DNA of 64,000 nucleotides from Bacillus sp. AFS073361 (GTDB lineage: Bacteria; Bacillota; Bacilli; Bacillales; Cytobacillaceae). The first letter of the stretch is position 1. The number at the start of each line of letters is the position of its first letter. The notes beneath the pieces are model-generated. The model had not been told where the DNA came from, ran no database searches, and saw nothing but the letters and a program-made list of their open reading frames with translations. Of this stretch, positions 8,808 to 17,309 are shown one piece after another. The stretch lies in the NCBI RefSeq assembly GCF_002567005.1, contig NZ_NUZU01000010.1, positions 24,533 through 88,532 of the forward strand, read 5' to 3'. The translations under genes and the position numbers were made by a program.

Positions 8808-9714
8808 TAACCGCATAGCGGATGTAAAACCTCTCTAATTGCTGGGAACTCTGACCGCGTAATGGCGAAGACAATCAGCAGCGAAGCCCGAAAGGGAACG
8901 TTCAACGACTAGGCGAAAGCCGTAGGGTCCAAGAGGATTCGAAACGGGAGGCAGTCGGTCATAGATTACGTCACAAACACTGTAGGAGTGATTTGTATGA
9001 GGGAGTTCTTTAAAGAGCGAAACCTTTCTGACGGATTTATGGAGAATTTTACTGGTTTTATGTTAGGAGATGGGTACTTATCCAATCAAAATAAAAGCAA
9101 ACATTCTGCGCAACTATGTATGAGAAACAAATTTCCGAATTATATCTACTACGTCTCGAAGTTGTTAACTGCTGAGGATGTAGAGCATATCGTGAAGATT
9201 AATGATGTGAAGGGTAATTTCAAAGGGTCAGGGTTTTCTTCGACCGTTTATACGAAATTCTATAAGACTTTCGCCGATTTAGAAAGAAAGTGGTACGAAA
9301 CAAGAGATGATGGCACTCATTTCAAGATCGTACCGGTAGATTTAAAACTGACGCCAATCAGTCTACTACAATGGTACATCGGCGATGGATACTTAGTCAA
9401 CCTTCACGGAAAACCTGAGCGAGTTCAGTTTTGTACTGACAGATATTCGGATGAAGAAATACAGTTTTTGCGAGATTGCTTCGAGCGCGACTTTGGAATA
9501 AGCGTTCAAATTGATTGGTGCCGAAGAAGGCTACGAATACCTAAGCGGTATCTCGGTGATTTCTTCGAAGTACTTCCGGAATGTCCACAGGATTTCAATA
9601 ACGTATTAGGGTATAAGTGGGCGTAATCTAATAAATGACCGACTGGTGATATAGTCTGAGCCTTGCGGAAACGCAAGGAGGCAGTACGGAATCGGTGCTG
9701 CCGTAACATATCTG
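8808..9714 (+). mobile_element. Group I intron in nrdJ
   Basis: 907-base intron. The 5' exon end 8802-8807 pairs with the internal guide 8818-8823, giving a P1 of six pairs with the conserved U-G pair (T8807/G8818) at the splice site. The intron ends in G9714, as group I introns do. Core strands AACGACTA (near 8904-8911) and ATAGTCTGAG (near 9651-9660) provide P7, and a perfect hairpin CCTTGCG-gaaa-CGCAAGG (9661-9678) follows. Splicing restores NPCAEILL, the conserved active-site segment. The ORF of the homing endonuclease fills the loop between the core halves. Confidence 0.93.
8997..9626 (+). CDS. LAGLIDADG homing endonuclease (intron-encoded)
   Basis: 209 residues with two LAGLIDADG-type helices, GFMLGDGYL (about residues 17-25) and LQWYIGDGYL (about 122-131), each carrying the catalytic Asp-Gly. 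Start ATG 8997 with AGGAG eight bases upstream; an in-frame GTG at 8988 overlaps that site. Likely cuts intronless nrdJ alleles to spread the intron, and may also help folding of the RNA. Confidence 0.9.
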   Translation: MREFFKERNLSDGFMENFTGFMLGDGYLSNQNKSKHSAQLCMRNKFPNYIYYVSKLLTAEDVEHIVKINDVKGNFKGSGFSSTVYTKFYKTFADLERKWYETRDDGTHFKIVPVDLKLTPISLLQWYIGDGYLVNLHGKPERVQFCTDRYSDEEIQFLRDCFERDFGISVQIDWCRRRLRIPKRYLGDFFEVLPECPQDFNNVLGYKWA

Positions 9715-10685
9715 GTGCAGAAATATTATTAGACTCATATGGCGTATGTAATCTGACAACTGTAAATATGGTCCAGTTTGTCCGTGAAGTGGGCGGTAAG
9801 TACGAACTTGACATCGTAGGATTACTTGATGCTCAGCGACGTTCAGCTCGTGCCGGCTTACGTATGACATTGGCGACTTTGGAATTGCCGCATTGGGATG
9901 CCGTTCAGCAGCGCGATCGTCTGCTCGGAACATCATTAACAGGCGAAAAAGACGCGTTAGCTATGCTCGGATATAACGAAGAGGACGAATCTAATTTGCT
10001 GAAACTTCTCGGTCAAATTGCACGGGATGAAGCGGACGAATATGCGAAAGAACTTCGGGTGAGTTCTCCGTTATTAGTAACGACAGTTAAGCCGGAAGGA
10101 ACCATTTCGCAAGTAGCTGGCGGGGTATCGAGCGGACTCCATTGGTCGCATTCACCGTACTATATCCGCAGAATCCGTATTAACGCTGCTGATCCACTAG
10201 CAAAAGCGGTTCAGAGTATTGGATGGCCTGTTAATCCGGAAGTAGGCACTCCAGGCGAAACGCATGCAGAACGATTATCAAATGCAAGAACACTTGTTAT
10301 TGACTTCCCTGTTGCTAGCGGAGCGTCAAAGACGAAGGACGACGTATCTGCAGCCGAGCAATTTGAAACGTACTTCTCGTTCCAGCGCAATTATACCGAG
10401 CATAACTCGTCTAATACTATTCACGTTAGACCTGACGAGTGGACTACTGCGGAGGAAATCGTTTGGAATGGTTGGGACGAATTTACGGCGGTAAGTTTCC
10501 TTGCTTACGATGGCGGAACGTATCAACTCGCTCCTTACGAAGCCATTACAAAAGAGCAGTATGAGGTTCTGGCATCTAAGTTGACAGAGTTTGATCCGGA
10601 AATTTTACAACAATACGAAAGCGGAGCCGAGAGTGATTTAGACGGTATGGATGGCTGCGATGCGGGAATTTGCCCCGTTCGTTGA
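9715..10685 (+). CDS. nrdJ: Class II ribonucleoside-triphosphate reductase, exon 2
   Basis: Last 323 residues of the spliced enzyme. G9715-T9716 complete the C426 codon; C437 in YGVCNLTTVN lies exactly 11 residues later, matching the C408/C419 spacing of the L. leichmannii enzyme. The C-terminus ends CDAGICPVR with C740 and C745, the five-residue spacing of the shuttle cysteines that thioredoxin reduces. An unspliced reading frame opens at 9663 inside the intron and has no ribosome site. All five redox/radical cysteines of the family are therefore present. Confidence 0.92.
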
Positions 10686-10742
10686 TAAAATAATTTCGCA
10701 ATAACTGCGCGACATTCAAATCTCGCGCGACATAGTAAATAG

Positions 10743-10772
10743 AAGGGCGGTAGCCAATCGGTTATCGCCCTT
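10743..10772 (+). terminator. Hairpin between nrdJ and phoH-like gene
   Basis: AAGGGCG (10743-10749) pairs with CGCCCTT (10766-10772), extended inward by several G-U/A-U pairs to about twelve. It is followed by AATAAAA rather than a U tract, so it may be a processing or stabilising hairpin rather than an efficient terminator. Confidence 0.5.
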
Positions 10773-10796
10773 AATAAAACCCGGAGGTGTTGAAGC

Positions 10797-11450
10797 TTGC
10801 CATTACCGAAGAATAACTTACTTTTCGGATTTGAACCGAAGCTAACCGATGAACAACGTGAGTACGTCGATTCTATTTTCGATAACCAGTTAACGATCGT
10901 CAACGCAAAGAGTGGAACGGGAAAAACGACGCTGGCAGTAGCTTGCGCCAAGATTATCGGAAAGCCGCTAATTTACGTATTCTCACCTGTGCAAGAAAAG
11001 GCGATGGGCTTCCGTCCAGGAACGCAGCAAGCGAAAGAGAAGGAGTACCTGCAGCCGTTAATCGATGCGCTCCTAAAGATTAACGAAGTACCAGCGCGAG
11101 TCCTTTTTGACGAGGAGAATGTCGACGCATTAAAGGCGGGCCATATTTGGGTCTATCCGAAGTCTCACATCTTTGCACGCGGAACGAATATCGAAGATTG
11201 TACGGTGATAATCGATGAGTGCCAGAACTATACTCGCAACGAACTAAAGAAACTGCTAACGCGAATACACGACAATTGCACGGTAATAATGATCGGGCAT
11301 GACGGCCAGGTCGACCTCGATAAACCGGAGAAAAGCGGATTTGCTCCTTACATCGAACATTTTCGCGATGAGCCTTACGCAAAAGTCTTAGAGCTTCACG
11401 TTAACTTCAGAGGAAAATTAGCGCGCCATGCGGACGAATTGAAATGGTAA
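10797..11450 (+). CDS. PhoH-like P-loop ATPase
   Basis: 217 residues. Walker A GTGKTT with K43, Walker B VIIDECQN with D140/E141, and a PhoH-like NFRGKLARHADEL C-terminus with the arginine expected in ATP hydrolysis. Start is TTG 10797 with CCGGAGGTG upstream. PhoH proteins are frequent next to nucleotide and replication genes in large phages and are thought to act as RNA/DNA helicases; the substrate here is unknown. Confidence 0.88.
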   Translation: MPLPKNNLLFGFEPKLTDEQREYVDSIFDNQLTIVNAKSGTGKTTLAVACAKIIGKPLIYVFSPVQEKAMGFRPGTQQAKEKEYLQPLIDALLKINEVPARVLFDEENVDALKAGHIWVYPKSHIFARGTNIEDCTVIIDECQNYTRNELKKLLTRIHDNCTVIMIGHDGQVDLDKPEKSGFAPYIEHFRDEPYAKVLELHVNFRGKLARHADELKW

Positions 11451-11554
11451 TCATCGTAAGTATTTTAGTCGGCAGCATGTTCGGTTTCATGGGAGCGTCA
11501 CTTTTCGCAGTAAACGCTTATAACAAAGGATACGAAGACGGAAGGGGTGAGTAA
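11444..11554 (+). CDS. Tiny membrane protein
   Basis: 36 residues, ATG overlapping the phoH-like stop. Residues 2-24 form one hydrophobic helix with small residues, followed by a charged tail (YNKGYEDGRGE). Too short to classify; its tail ends in a GGGGTGAG ribosome site for the next mini-gene. Confidence 0.5.
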   Translation: MVIIVSILVGSMFGFMGASLFAVNAYNKGYEDGRGE

Positions 11555-11556
11555 CG

Positions 11557-11637
11557 ATGGAAAATCAAACGCACTTAAACGCAGTCGGCGAAATAACCGA
11601 AATGATTTACAAATCTACACACGGCGAAGAGGCGTAA
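11557..11637 (+). CDS. Mini-ORF of 26 residues
   Basis: ATG 11557 follows GGGGTGAGTAACG; the reading frame encodes 26 residues rich in Glu/Thr. Supported only by the ribosome site and the gene-dense context. Confidence 0.35.
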   Translation: MENQTHLNAVGEITEMIYKSTHGEEA

Positions 11638-11672
11638 TCGAAATAAATTGCGACACAAAGGAGTTGGAAAAA

Positions 11673-11870
11673 ATGAAATATGGAATAGGCGATATTGTTC
11701 GGTTTAAGTATGGTAGAGGGCAAAAAGACGGATTACATGAAATAACTGAAGTCTATAATGACAAGGTTTATCAATATGCCGTAACAAATGATGAATGTAA
11801 TAGCGAATATTACGCTAAACATGACGATTTAATTTTCGTTTGTGCTTACAAAGATAGAAAAGATATTTAG
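11673..11870 (+). CDS. Small hypothetical protein (SH3-like)
   Basis: 65 residues from ATG 11673, which has AAGGAG upstream; the longer open frame back to 11547 overlaps two mini-genes. The sequence starts YGIGDIVRFKYGRGQKDG and alternates strands, like a small SH3-type barrel. More AT-rich than its neighbours. Function unknown. Confidence 0.55.
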   Translation: MKYGIGDIVRFKYGRGQKDGLHEITEVYNDKVYQYAVTNDECNSEYYAKHDDLIFVCAYKDRKDI

Positions 11871-11914
11871 TGCACACTACGAGGAAAAGGCGAAACAAAA
11901 GGAGGTAAATAACG

Positions 11915-12094
11915 ATGGGTCAGGGTCAGCCGTTTAATTACGAAAATATCCTTTATAACGAAGTTATCGACTATTTAGAAACGAAGTGGCAACGCAAACT
12001 AACGGATCATGAGAAACACGTAGTCATCGAAGGTTATCGCTTCGGCAGAATGATTGAGTCCGAAAATGAGATACGTATACTGGAGGCGTTCTAA
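11915..12094 (+). CDS. Small hypothetical protein
   Basis: 59 residues with an AAAGGAGGT ribosome site. Two amphipathic helices, no cysteines. TAATG overlap with the next gene. Not recognised. Confidence 0.55.
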   Translation: MGQGQPFNYENILYNEVIDYLETKWQRKLTDHEKHVVIEGYRFGRMIESENEIRILEAF

Positions 12095-12282
12095 TGCCGT
12101 TTTATTATTTCAAGTGTACGAAGTGTGACGAAGTTAAAAACGAACTTGTAGCGATGAATACGGAGTCAACCACCTGCGCCACCTGCGGAGCACTCACTAC
12201 CAAGCAGCCGAGTTTTCGGTTCAGCGCGCACGGATTGCCTAACGGCTTCGCAAATACTCGGAGTCAATCACGAAAGGAGTGA
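12094..12282 (+). CDS. FmdB-like zinc ribbon protein
   Basis: 62 residues. PFYYFKCTKCDEV and CATCGA give two CxxC knuckles about 25 residues apart, as in the FmdB/regulatory zinc-ribbon family, followed by a disordered Ser/Arg-rich tail. Probably a small nucleic-acid-binding protein. Confidence 0.7.
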   Translation: MPFYYFKCTKCDEVKNELVAMNTESTTCATCGALTTKQPSFRFSAHGLPNGFANTRSQSRKE

Positions 12283-12287
12283 CGTAA

Positions 12288-12428
12288 ATGTTATATGACG
12301 CAATACCCGCGCTAATTGGCGCAAAAGTCGTAGAGGCGGATGACAACACGCTCGTATTCGATAATGGTATTCGAATTGAGTGCGAAGATTTATATAACTA
12401 CATCAACGTCTTACATTATAAGGAGTGA
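12288..12428 (+). CDS. Small hypothetical protein
   Basis: 46 residues, ATG 12288 with CGAAAGGAGTG upstream. Acidic, with a beta-hairpin-like core. Its end carries the AAGGAG used by the following exported protein. Confidence 0.45.
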   Translation: MLYDAIPALIGAKVVEADDNTLVFDNGIRIECEDLYNYINVLHYKE

Positions 12429-12433
12429 TTTGG

Positions 12434-13009
12434 ATGAAAAAAGCGGCCCTAGTCGCATCTGTCGCCCTAGCCAGCGGCATCTACGTCGGCACGGTATTAA
12501 ACGCAAGCCATGCCGAAGTGGTCACGCCCGTCGAGGCGCCACACTATGTCGACAAGCAAGCGGTCATCAATGCGCTGTCAACGAAGGCTCAGCTCGTCGG
12601 TCTCACCGGCAAGGTTGCGAAAACGATCGAGTATCACGCGGACAAATGGTACGGAGACAAAACGTATAAGCTGGCGGCAACCGGCACGTTCAAACTTGGC
12701 GTATCAACGTCGGACATCATCGTAACCACCAGCGGCAACACGGTCACGGTCAAGTTTCCGCAACCTAAGATTATCAGCGTCGACATTCCGTTCGACAAGG
12801 CGGAGCTCAGTAAGGACGTCGGCATGTTCCGCAGTGACATCAGCGAAGGCGAGCTCCAGGCGATGTTCGGCAAAGCACGTACTGGGGCGGTCGAGGACAT
12901 CAAGCGCAATAGGCAAGCGTTTGACAAGGCGGAGGCGTCAGTGGAGCGGACGATTGAGGCGTTGGTGGGTCAGGTTGATGGCGTGAAGAATGTGGAGTTT
13001 ACGCAATGA
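12434..13009 (+). CDS. Exported DUF4230-like protein
   Basis: 191 residues. KK then a hydrophobic stretch ending NASHA gives a signal peptide or membrane anchor of about 25 residues. The mature part resembles DUF4230: an LVGLTG/AKTIEY strand, a GTFKLGV strand, and VTVKFPQPKIISVDIP. ATG 12434 sits nine bases after AAGGAG; GTG 12425 is too close to it. Role unknown; surface or membrane-associated accessory protein. Confidence 0.65.
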   Translation: MKKAALVASVALASGIYVGTVLNASHAEVVTPVEAPHYVDKQAVINALSTKAQLVGLTGKVAKTIEYHADKWYGDKTYKLAATGTFKLGVSTSDIIVTTSGNTVTVKFPQPKIISVDIPFDKAELSKDVGMFRSDISEGELQAMFGKARTGAVEDIKRNRQAFDKAEASVERTIEALVGQVDGVKNVEFTQ

Positions 13010-13113
13010 GTTACGTGATGCTCAAAGCGGCCCGCCGCCTGATGTGCGACAAGTTTTCGGTGTTGTGCAATCTGGCGGAGCTCAACGCGAAACAATTAAG
13101 GGAGGAAGATACG

Positions 13114-13311
13114 ATGAACGAAGATAAAACGTGCTGGTCTTGCGGTCATTACTTAATTGGCGGAGGTTGTTGGAAAGACGGAGACTTTGGCGAAGATGGT
13201 TGGCGCAACGTTGGTCCTAATGATTCTTGCGAAGGTTGGGTCGAGGAAACTACGCCCGGAACTATAAACGGAGAAATGTACGAAATGAACTCTAAGGAGG
13301 AAACGGAATGA
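13114..13311 (+). CDS. Small cysteine-rich protein
   Basis: 65 residues from ATG 13114 with AGGGAGGA upstream. Four cysteines (CWSC, GCW, SCEGW) and many Trp/Gly suggest one zinc site. An open frame continues upstream to 13006 in an ATGA overlap with the previous gene, but its first 36 codons lack a ribosome site. Coupled to dut by ATGA. Confidence 0.55.
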   Translation: MNEDKTCWSCGHYLIGGGCWKDGDFGEDGWRNVGPNDSCEGWVEETTPGTINGEMYEMNSKEETE

Positions 13312-13835
13312 ATCTAAACGTTAGAATTAAACGCTTGAATGAGGACGCAGTTATTCCGAAATATGCTCGCGAAGGAGATGCGGGTTTTGATCTTATCGCT
13401 AGTCAGGACGTCATAATTGAGCCGGGAGTTACTACGTTAGTACCTACGGGCTTGGCGTTCGAGATACCGCCAGGTTACGAAATGCAGATTCGCCCACGTA
13501 GCGGAGTTACGCTAAAGACTAAACTTCGCGTGCAATTAGGGACGATTGATTCAGGGTATCGCGGAGAGGTTAGCGTCATTGTCGATAATATTGCCGAAAT
13601 TAATGCCGATTTCGACCCTTGTATTTTACTAATTGACGACTCGGTAATCCGTTTTGATGACGGAAGCCAATCTAATACTTACATCATCCGCAAAGGCGAC
13701 CGAATCGCTCAGGCGGTAATCGCACCGTTCGAAACGGCACACTTCGTTGATTCCGATAAGTTAGAAGAATCGATTAGAAGCACACAAGGTTTTGGCAGCT
13801 CAGGCGTTAGGGATGAAGGCGATATTATTGACTAA
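13308..13835 (+). CDS. dut: dUTPase (trimeric type)
   Basis: 175 residues with all five trimeric dUTPase motifs: DAGFDL (24-29), RPRSGVT (62-68), GTIDSGYRG (78-86), KGDRIAQ (129-135) and STQGFGSSG (158-166). About 30 residues separate motifs III and IV beyond the normal hairpin, an insertion as in some phage dUTPases. Removes dUTP and supplies dUMP for the ThyX at 14485. Confidence 0.95.
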   Translation: MNLNVRIKRLNEDAVIPKYAREGDAGFDLIASQDVIIEPGVTTLVPTGLAFEIPPGYEMQIRPRSGVTLKTKLRVQLGTIDSGYRGEVSVIVDNIAEINADFDPCILLIDDSVIRFDDGSQSNTYIIRKGDRIAQAVIAPFETAHFVDSDKLEESIRSTQGFGSSGVRDEGDIID

Positions 13836-14469
13836 AGTAGATCATACAGGCAGACAGTTTGGTAGGCTTACTGCGATTAGAAAGGTCATTATCAATAATC
13901 GCGGACATTATGTTTGTAGATGTGAATGCGGTAATGAGCGAATTATCAGAGGAGACTCTCTCGTAGGAGGAAAATCCAAGAGTTGCGGATGCCTTTCTCC
14001 AGATGTTAATCAGGAAGTCCACAAAACTCATGGAGACTCAGCCACAAGGCTATATAATATATACCACAAAATGATATCACGTTGTTATCACAAAGAGAAT
14101 GACAGATTTCATAGATATGGACAAAGAGGAATATCTATATGTAACGAATGGCTCAATGATTATGAGTCGTTTAAAGAATGGTCATTAAGTAACGGCTACA
14201 CTGACGATTTGTCCATAGATCGTATAAATAACGACGGTAACTACGAGCCAAGTAACTGCCGCTGGACGACGGTAATAGTGCAGTCAAACAATACGTCAAG
14301 AACTAGGAAAATAGAATTCAACGGAGAAATTAAATCAATATCAGAGTGGTGCAGAGAACTTAACTACTCTTATGGGACAACGAGAAAATTACTGAAACAA
14401 GGGCATAAAACACCTGATGAAATATTCACGAGACCTCGATTAGGAAAAGGATATACCGGAACAAGATAA
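13828..14469 (+). CDS. HNH homing endonuclease (free-standing)
   Basis: 213 residues. Starts with a zinc-binding segment (CRCECGNE ... SCGC) followed by a phage HNH core (LYNIYHKMISRCYHKENDRFHRYG, SIDRINNDGNYEPSNCRW) and a C-terminal helical DNA-binding repeat. TTG 13828, overlapping the dut stop, matches the usual family start TGRQFGRLT; ATG 13813 is the alternative. Inserted between dut and thyX and more AT-rich than both, so it is mobile. A paralogue lies at 17302. Confidence 0.85.
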   Translation: MTKVDHTGRQFGRLTAIRKVIINNRGHYVCRCECGNERIIRGDSLVGGKSKSCGCLSPDVNQEVHKTHGDSATRLYNIYHKMISRCYHKENDRFHRYGQRGISICNEWLNDYESFKEWSLSNGYTDDLSIDRINNDGNYEPSNCRWTTVIVQSNNTSRTRKIEFNGEIKSISEWCRELNYSYGTTRKLLKQGHKTPDEIFTRPRLGKGYTGTR

Positions 14470-14484
14470 CTAGGAGGGAGTAAA

Positions 14485-15171
14485 ATGAACGAAATGATTA
14501 GCGTATTAGACAAAGGTTATGTGCGATTAACGAACGTAATGGGGTCCGACTTATCCGTCGTAAACTCAGCGCGAGTCAGTTACGACAAGGAATCTACGGA
14601 ACTATCAGAAAAGGATGCGCGATTAATTCGCTTTCTAGCACGCGAAGGCCATACTAGCCCATTCCGCCATGCAACGGTTCAATTCGAAATGTACGCTCCG
14701 TTAATGGTAGCTCGCCAGCATTGGAAATACGTTGTCGGCAGCGATCATACTATGGATGCTTGGAACGAGTCAAGTCGGAGGTACATCACGGAAGAGCCTG
14801 CGTTTTATATTCCGCAATCAAATGAGTGGCGCCAAGCACCGGAAAACTCGAAGCAAGGTAGTGGAGACATAGTTGGCGGATATTTAGGAAAGGTAGCGAC
14901 AGAGGCTTTAACGGAGTATATAGAGCGCGGTGAGCGACTTTATAGCGAAGCCATTGAATCCGGAATCTGTGCAGAGCAAGCGCGCCTATTCCTTCCGGCT
15001 TACGGAATGTATGTCCGCTATTACTGGACGGCAAGCCTTCAGTCGGTCGCCCACTTCTTACAACAACGTCTGGCACACGATAGCCAAGTCGAAATTCAGG
15101 AGTATGCAAAGGCGGTCAAAGCGCTAGCCGAACCGCACTTCCCTGTCAGCATCGCAGAATTAACGAAATAA
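14485..15171 (+). CDS. thyX: Flavin-dependent thymidylate synthase
   Basis: 228 residues. VNSARVSY and SPFRHATVQFE are ThyX hallmarks, and the signature region reads ARQHWKY ... WNESSRRY (residues 76-100). The second Arg-His of the classic RHRxxS signature is replaced by KYVVGSDH with a longer loop before NESS. Converts dUMP to dTMP with NADPH and methylene-THF. RBS GGAGGGAG precedes ATG 14485. Confidence 0.93.
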   Translation: MNEMISVLDKGYVRLTNVMGSDLSVVNSARVSYDKESTELSEKDARLIRFLAREGHTSPFRHATVQFEMYAPLMVARQHWKYVVGSDHTMDAWNESSRRYITEEPAFYIPQSNEWRQAPENSKQGSGDIVGGYLGKVATEALTEYIERGERLYSEAIESGICAEQARLFLPAYGMYVRYYWTASLQSVAHFLQQRLAHDSQVEIQEYAKAVKALAEPHFPVSIAELTK

Positions 15172-15202
15172 GGAGCGGATACCTATCGGTTTACTAGCAA
15201 CG

Positions 15203-15673
15203 ATGATGTTAACTTACAATTTACTAAGTCCGCCAAGCATTGTCGCAGGGGAGCTCGCTAATCAAGTCGCTCCTCTAGCGCAAGAGTGGCGCCAGCAAGC
15301 CGAAGTACTAGCGCAGGAAAACGAACGCCTACGCGCCGAGAATAAGCGTCTGAGAGCGTCTCAGTGGCGGGACTTCACCGCAACAGCTTACACCGCAGAT
15401 TGTCCGGAAGGATGCATCGGAATCACCAAGACGGGGCTCGACGTAAGGAATCGGACGCACCTAGACGGCAAGCGCATTATCGCCACTGATCCGAGCGTAA
15501 TTCCGTTAGGCACGGCGGTCGAGCTCCGGTTTAGCGACGGACGGACCGAGCAAGCCGTTGCGTTAGATACCGGAGGCGCCATCAAGGGCGAAATTATCGA
15601 TTACCTAATTAGCGACAATGAAAAAGCCCTCCAATTCGGAAGGCAACGGATAAAGATACGGATTATAAAATAG
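15203..15673 (+). CDS. 3D-domain protein (putative cell wall lytic enzyme)
   Basis: 156 residues from ATG 15203. A hydrophobic N-terminus, a coiled coil rich in Glu/Arg (about residues 28-52), then a 3D domain with TAYTADC, ATDPSVIPLGT and the DTGG/D-Y aspartates of YabE/MltA-like double-psi barrels. The strong AGGAG at 15171-15175 is too far from ATG 15203; in-frame ATC 15185 (nine bases away) or ATA 15179 would add TM residues, so a non-canonical start is possible. Likely an exported muralytic protein. Confidence 0.8.
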   Translation: MMLTYNLLSPPSIVAGELANQVAPLAQEWRQQAEVLAQENERLRAENKRLRASQWRDFTATAYTADCPEGCIGITKTGLDVRNRTHLDGKRIIATDPSVIPLGTAVELRFSDGRTEQAVALDTGGAIKGEIIDYLISDNEKALQFGRQRIKIRIIK

Positions 15674-15860
15674 ACGATAATTCATTGCGGTAAACGTGAA
15701 TCATTCCGGATAAAGGAATGCTGCCGTCTTTACATCGCCCGTGCTTATGCAAGAATTCACGGAATACAATTTCGTTAACTTGAGTAGGAGTGGCGAAAGG
15801 GTCGTCGATTCTAACTTCGTAAACATCACGCTTTTTGCTATACAATACGGCACAACGCAT
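15663..15860 (-). CDS. Small hypothetical protein on the reverse strand
   Basis: 65 residues, transcribed against the operon, with TAAGGAG upstream of its ATG. Its 3' end overlaps the 3' end of the 3D-domain gene. Beta-strand-rich start (MRCAVLYSKKRDVYEVRI). Diverges from the metallopeptidase gene at 15947. Not recognised. Confidence 0.6.
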   Translation of the reverse strand: MRCAVLYSKKRDVYEVRIDDPFATPTQVNEIVFREFLHKHGRCKDGSIPLSGMIHVYRNELSSIL

Positions 15861-15946
15861 AATAACACGCTCCTTAGATTTATTGTCTTAATTTTAACGT
15901 AATAACTAACGCAAGTCAAACGCATAATTAACGAGGGGGAATCAGA

Positions 15947-16276
15947 ATGAAATTCAGAGTTGGCGCAATTGACTACGTAGTAACTGAGGCGCCCGGCCTA
16001 CTAAGCAAGCACGACCTATTCGGACAGGTAACGTATGATGACGGCCTTATCGAAATCGAGCCTACGTTAAGCCAGCAACGCAAGCACAACGTCATTATTC
16101 ACGAATTGGTCCACGCTTGCCTATTCGAGGCTGGCTACGATGAGCAGGACGAAGAGCAGGTCCGCAGGCTCGGCAATGTGCTGACGCAAGTGCTGCGGGA
16201 TAATGATTTCGGATTTATGCGGGAAGTGGACGAAGGAAGCAACGAAATTAACGGAGCATTGGAGGCGTTGTATTAA
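15947..16276 (+). CDS. ImmA/IrrE-like metallopeptidase-type protein
   Basis: 109 residues with an HELVH zinc motif (H52, E53, H56) followed by an acidic helix, the compact form of the ImmA/IrrE/M78 domain. GAGGGGGA ribosome site. Such proteins cleave or bind phage repressors in Bacillus mobile elements; the Xre regulator at 53743 would be one candidate partner, which is inference. Confidence 0.7.
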   Translation: MKFRVGAIDYVVTEAPGLLSKHDLFGQVTYDDGLIEIEPTLSQQRKHNVIIHELVHACLFEAGYDEQDEEQVRRLGNVLTQVLRDNDFGFMREVDEGSNEINGALEALY

Positions 16277-16716
16277 TGAGCGAATTTGCTAACGTAAATA
16301 CCGATAAAGAAATTTGGCGCGAGATTGAGGGCGATTATTATGCGCCTAGTATTCACGTACACTCAAGCGGAAAAATAGGAATCAATGTCGGCGGAACCGT
16401 TCATATAAAAGACGTCCGCGATTGGCACAATCTAGCGCAAGAAGATTGGAAGTCCGAAGAAGTCACGGTCGACGGCACGCAAGCCAGCGAGCAAGTCGAA
16501 GTCGATGAAAGAGACGCATCGCCTTCTGTAGTCGAAATGCTCGCAAATCTGGCGCGCCGAGTAACTTCACTCGAGCAACAACTGGCGGCGACCCAGCGCA
16601 ATTTGGAAACTTTCGCCGAGCAGACGGAGAGCAACTCGGAGGACATCCGGACGCTTGACGAACGCACGCAGTATAGAACGCTTGCAAAGGAAATGGCGAG
16701 GAGGCTAAGCCGATGA
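16276..16716 (+). CDS. Hypothetical coiled-coil protein
   Basis: 146 residues; TAATG overlap with the preceding gene and ATGA overlap with the kinase. Residues 1-60 form a small beta-rich domain (SIHVHSSGKIGINVGGTVHI); residues 85-140 are a coiled coil with Leu/Ile heptads. Not recognised. Confidence 0.6.
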   Translation: MSEFANVNTDKEIWREIEGDYYAPSIHVHSSGKIGINVGGTVHIKDVRDWHNLAQEDWKSEEVTVDGTQASEQVEVDERDASPSVVEMLANLARRVTSLEQQLAATQRNLETFAEQTESNSEDIRTLDERTQYRTLAKEMARRLSR

Positions 16717-17309
16717 AACATACGCTAAATGTGAATCGTGAAGTCGACGTAATTAAGATAGCCATTTGCGGCCGCATTAGAAGCGGAAAGGATACTGCTG
16801 CTGAACATCTTTATATTAAATACGGATTTGACCGTATCGCATTCGCAGACGCGCTCAAACGAACTGTTAGCGAAATATTTCCGTGGATGATAGGGCCGAA
16901 TAAGCCACGCGCGCTCTTACAGCAATACGGACAGTTAATGCGGGAGATTGACGATTCAGTTTGGATCAAACACGCCGAACGCAAAGTTAACGGCACGATT
17001 GACTTCCGGGTGAATACGGGTTCGGACCGCATCGGCATTGTGATAACGGATTTACGCAATCCTGTTGAGTACGACTGGGCGCGGGCGAACGGCTTTACGT
17101 TGATTCGCGTAACCGCTCCGGATGATGTCCGCATTGCTCGGGCGATTAAGGCGGGCGACGATTTCACCGTTCACGATTTATGTCATGAGACGGAGCTGGC
17201 GATTGACACTTTCGAAGTTGACAACGAAGTTCAAAACGACGGCACTGTCGACGAGTTAAAAGCGCAGATTGACGCGATACTCTCGCAGTTAGAGGTGTCC
17301 AATGCCTAA
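16713..17309 (+). CDS. Deoxynucleoside monophosphate kinase-like protein
   Basis: 198 residues. P-loop GRIRSGKDT at 20-28, FADALKR and QQYGQLMR segments, and DLRNPVEYDWARANG in the second half fit the phage dNMP kinase/adenylate kinase-like family. Phosphorylates dNMPs such as dTMP from ThyX. ATGA start; its 3' end overlaps the next HNH gene start. Confidence 0.85.
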   Translation: MKHTLNVNREVDVIKIAICGRIRSGKDTAAEHLYIKYGFDRIAFADALKRTVSEIFPWMIGPNKPRALLQQYGQLMREIDDSVWIKHAERKVNGTIDFRVNTGSDRIGIVITDLRNPVEYDWARANGFTLIRVTAPDDVRIARAIKAGDDFTVHDLCHETELAIDTFEVDNEVQNDGTVDELKAQIDAILSQLEVSNA

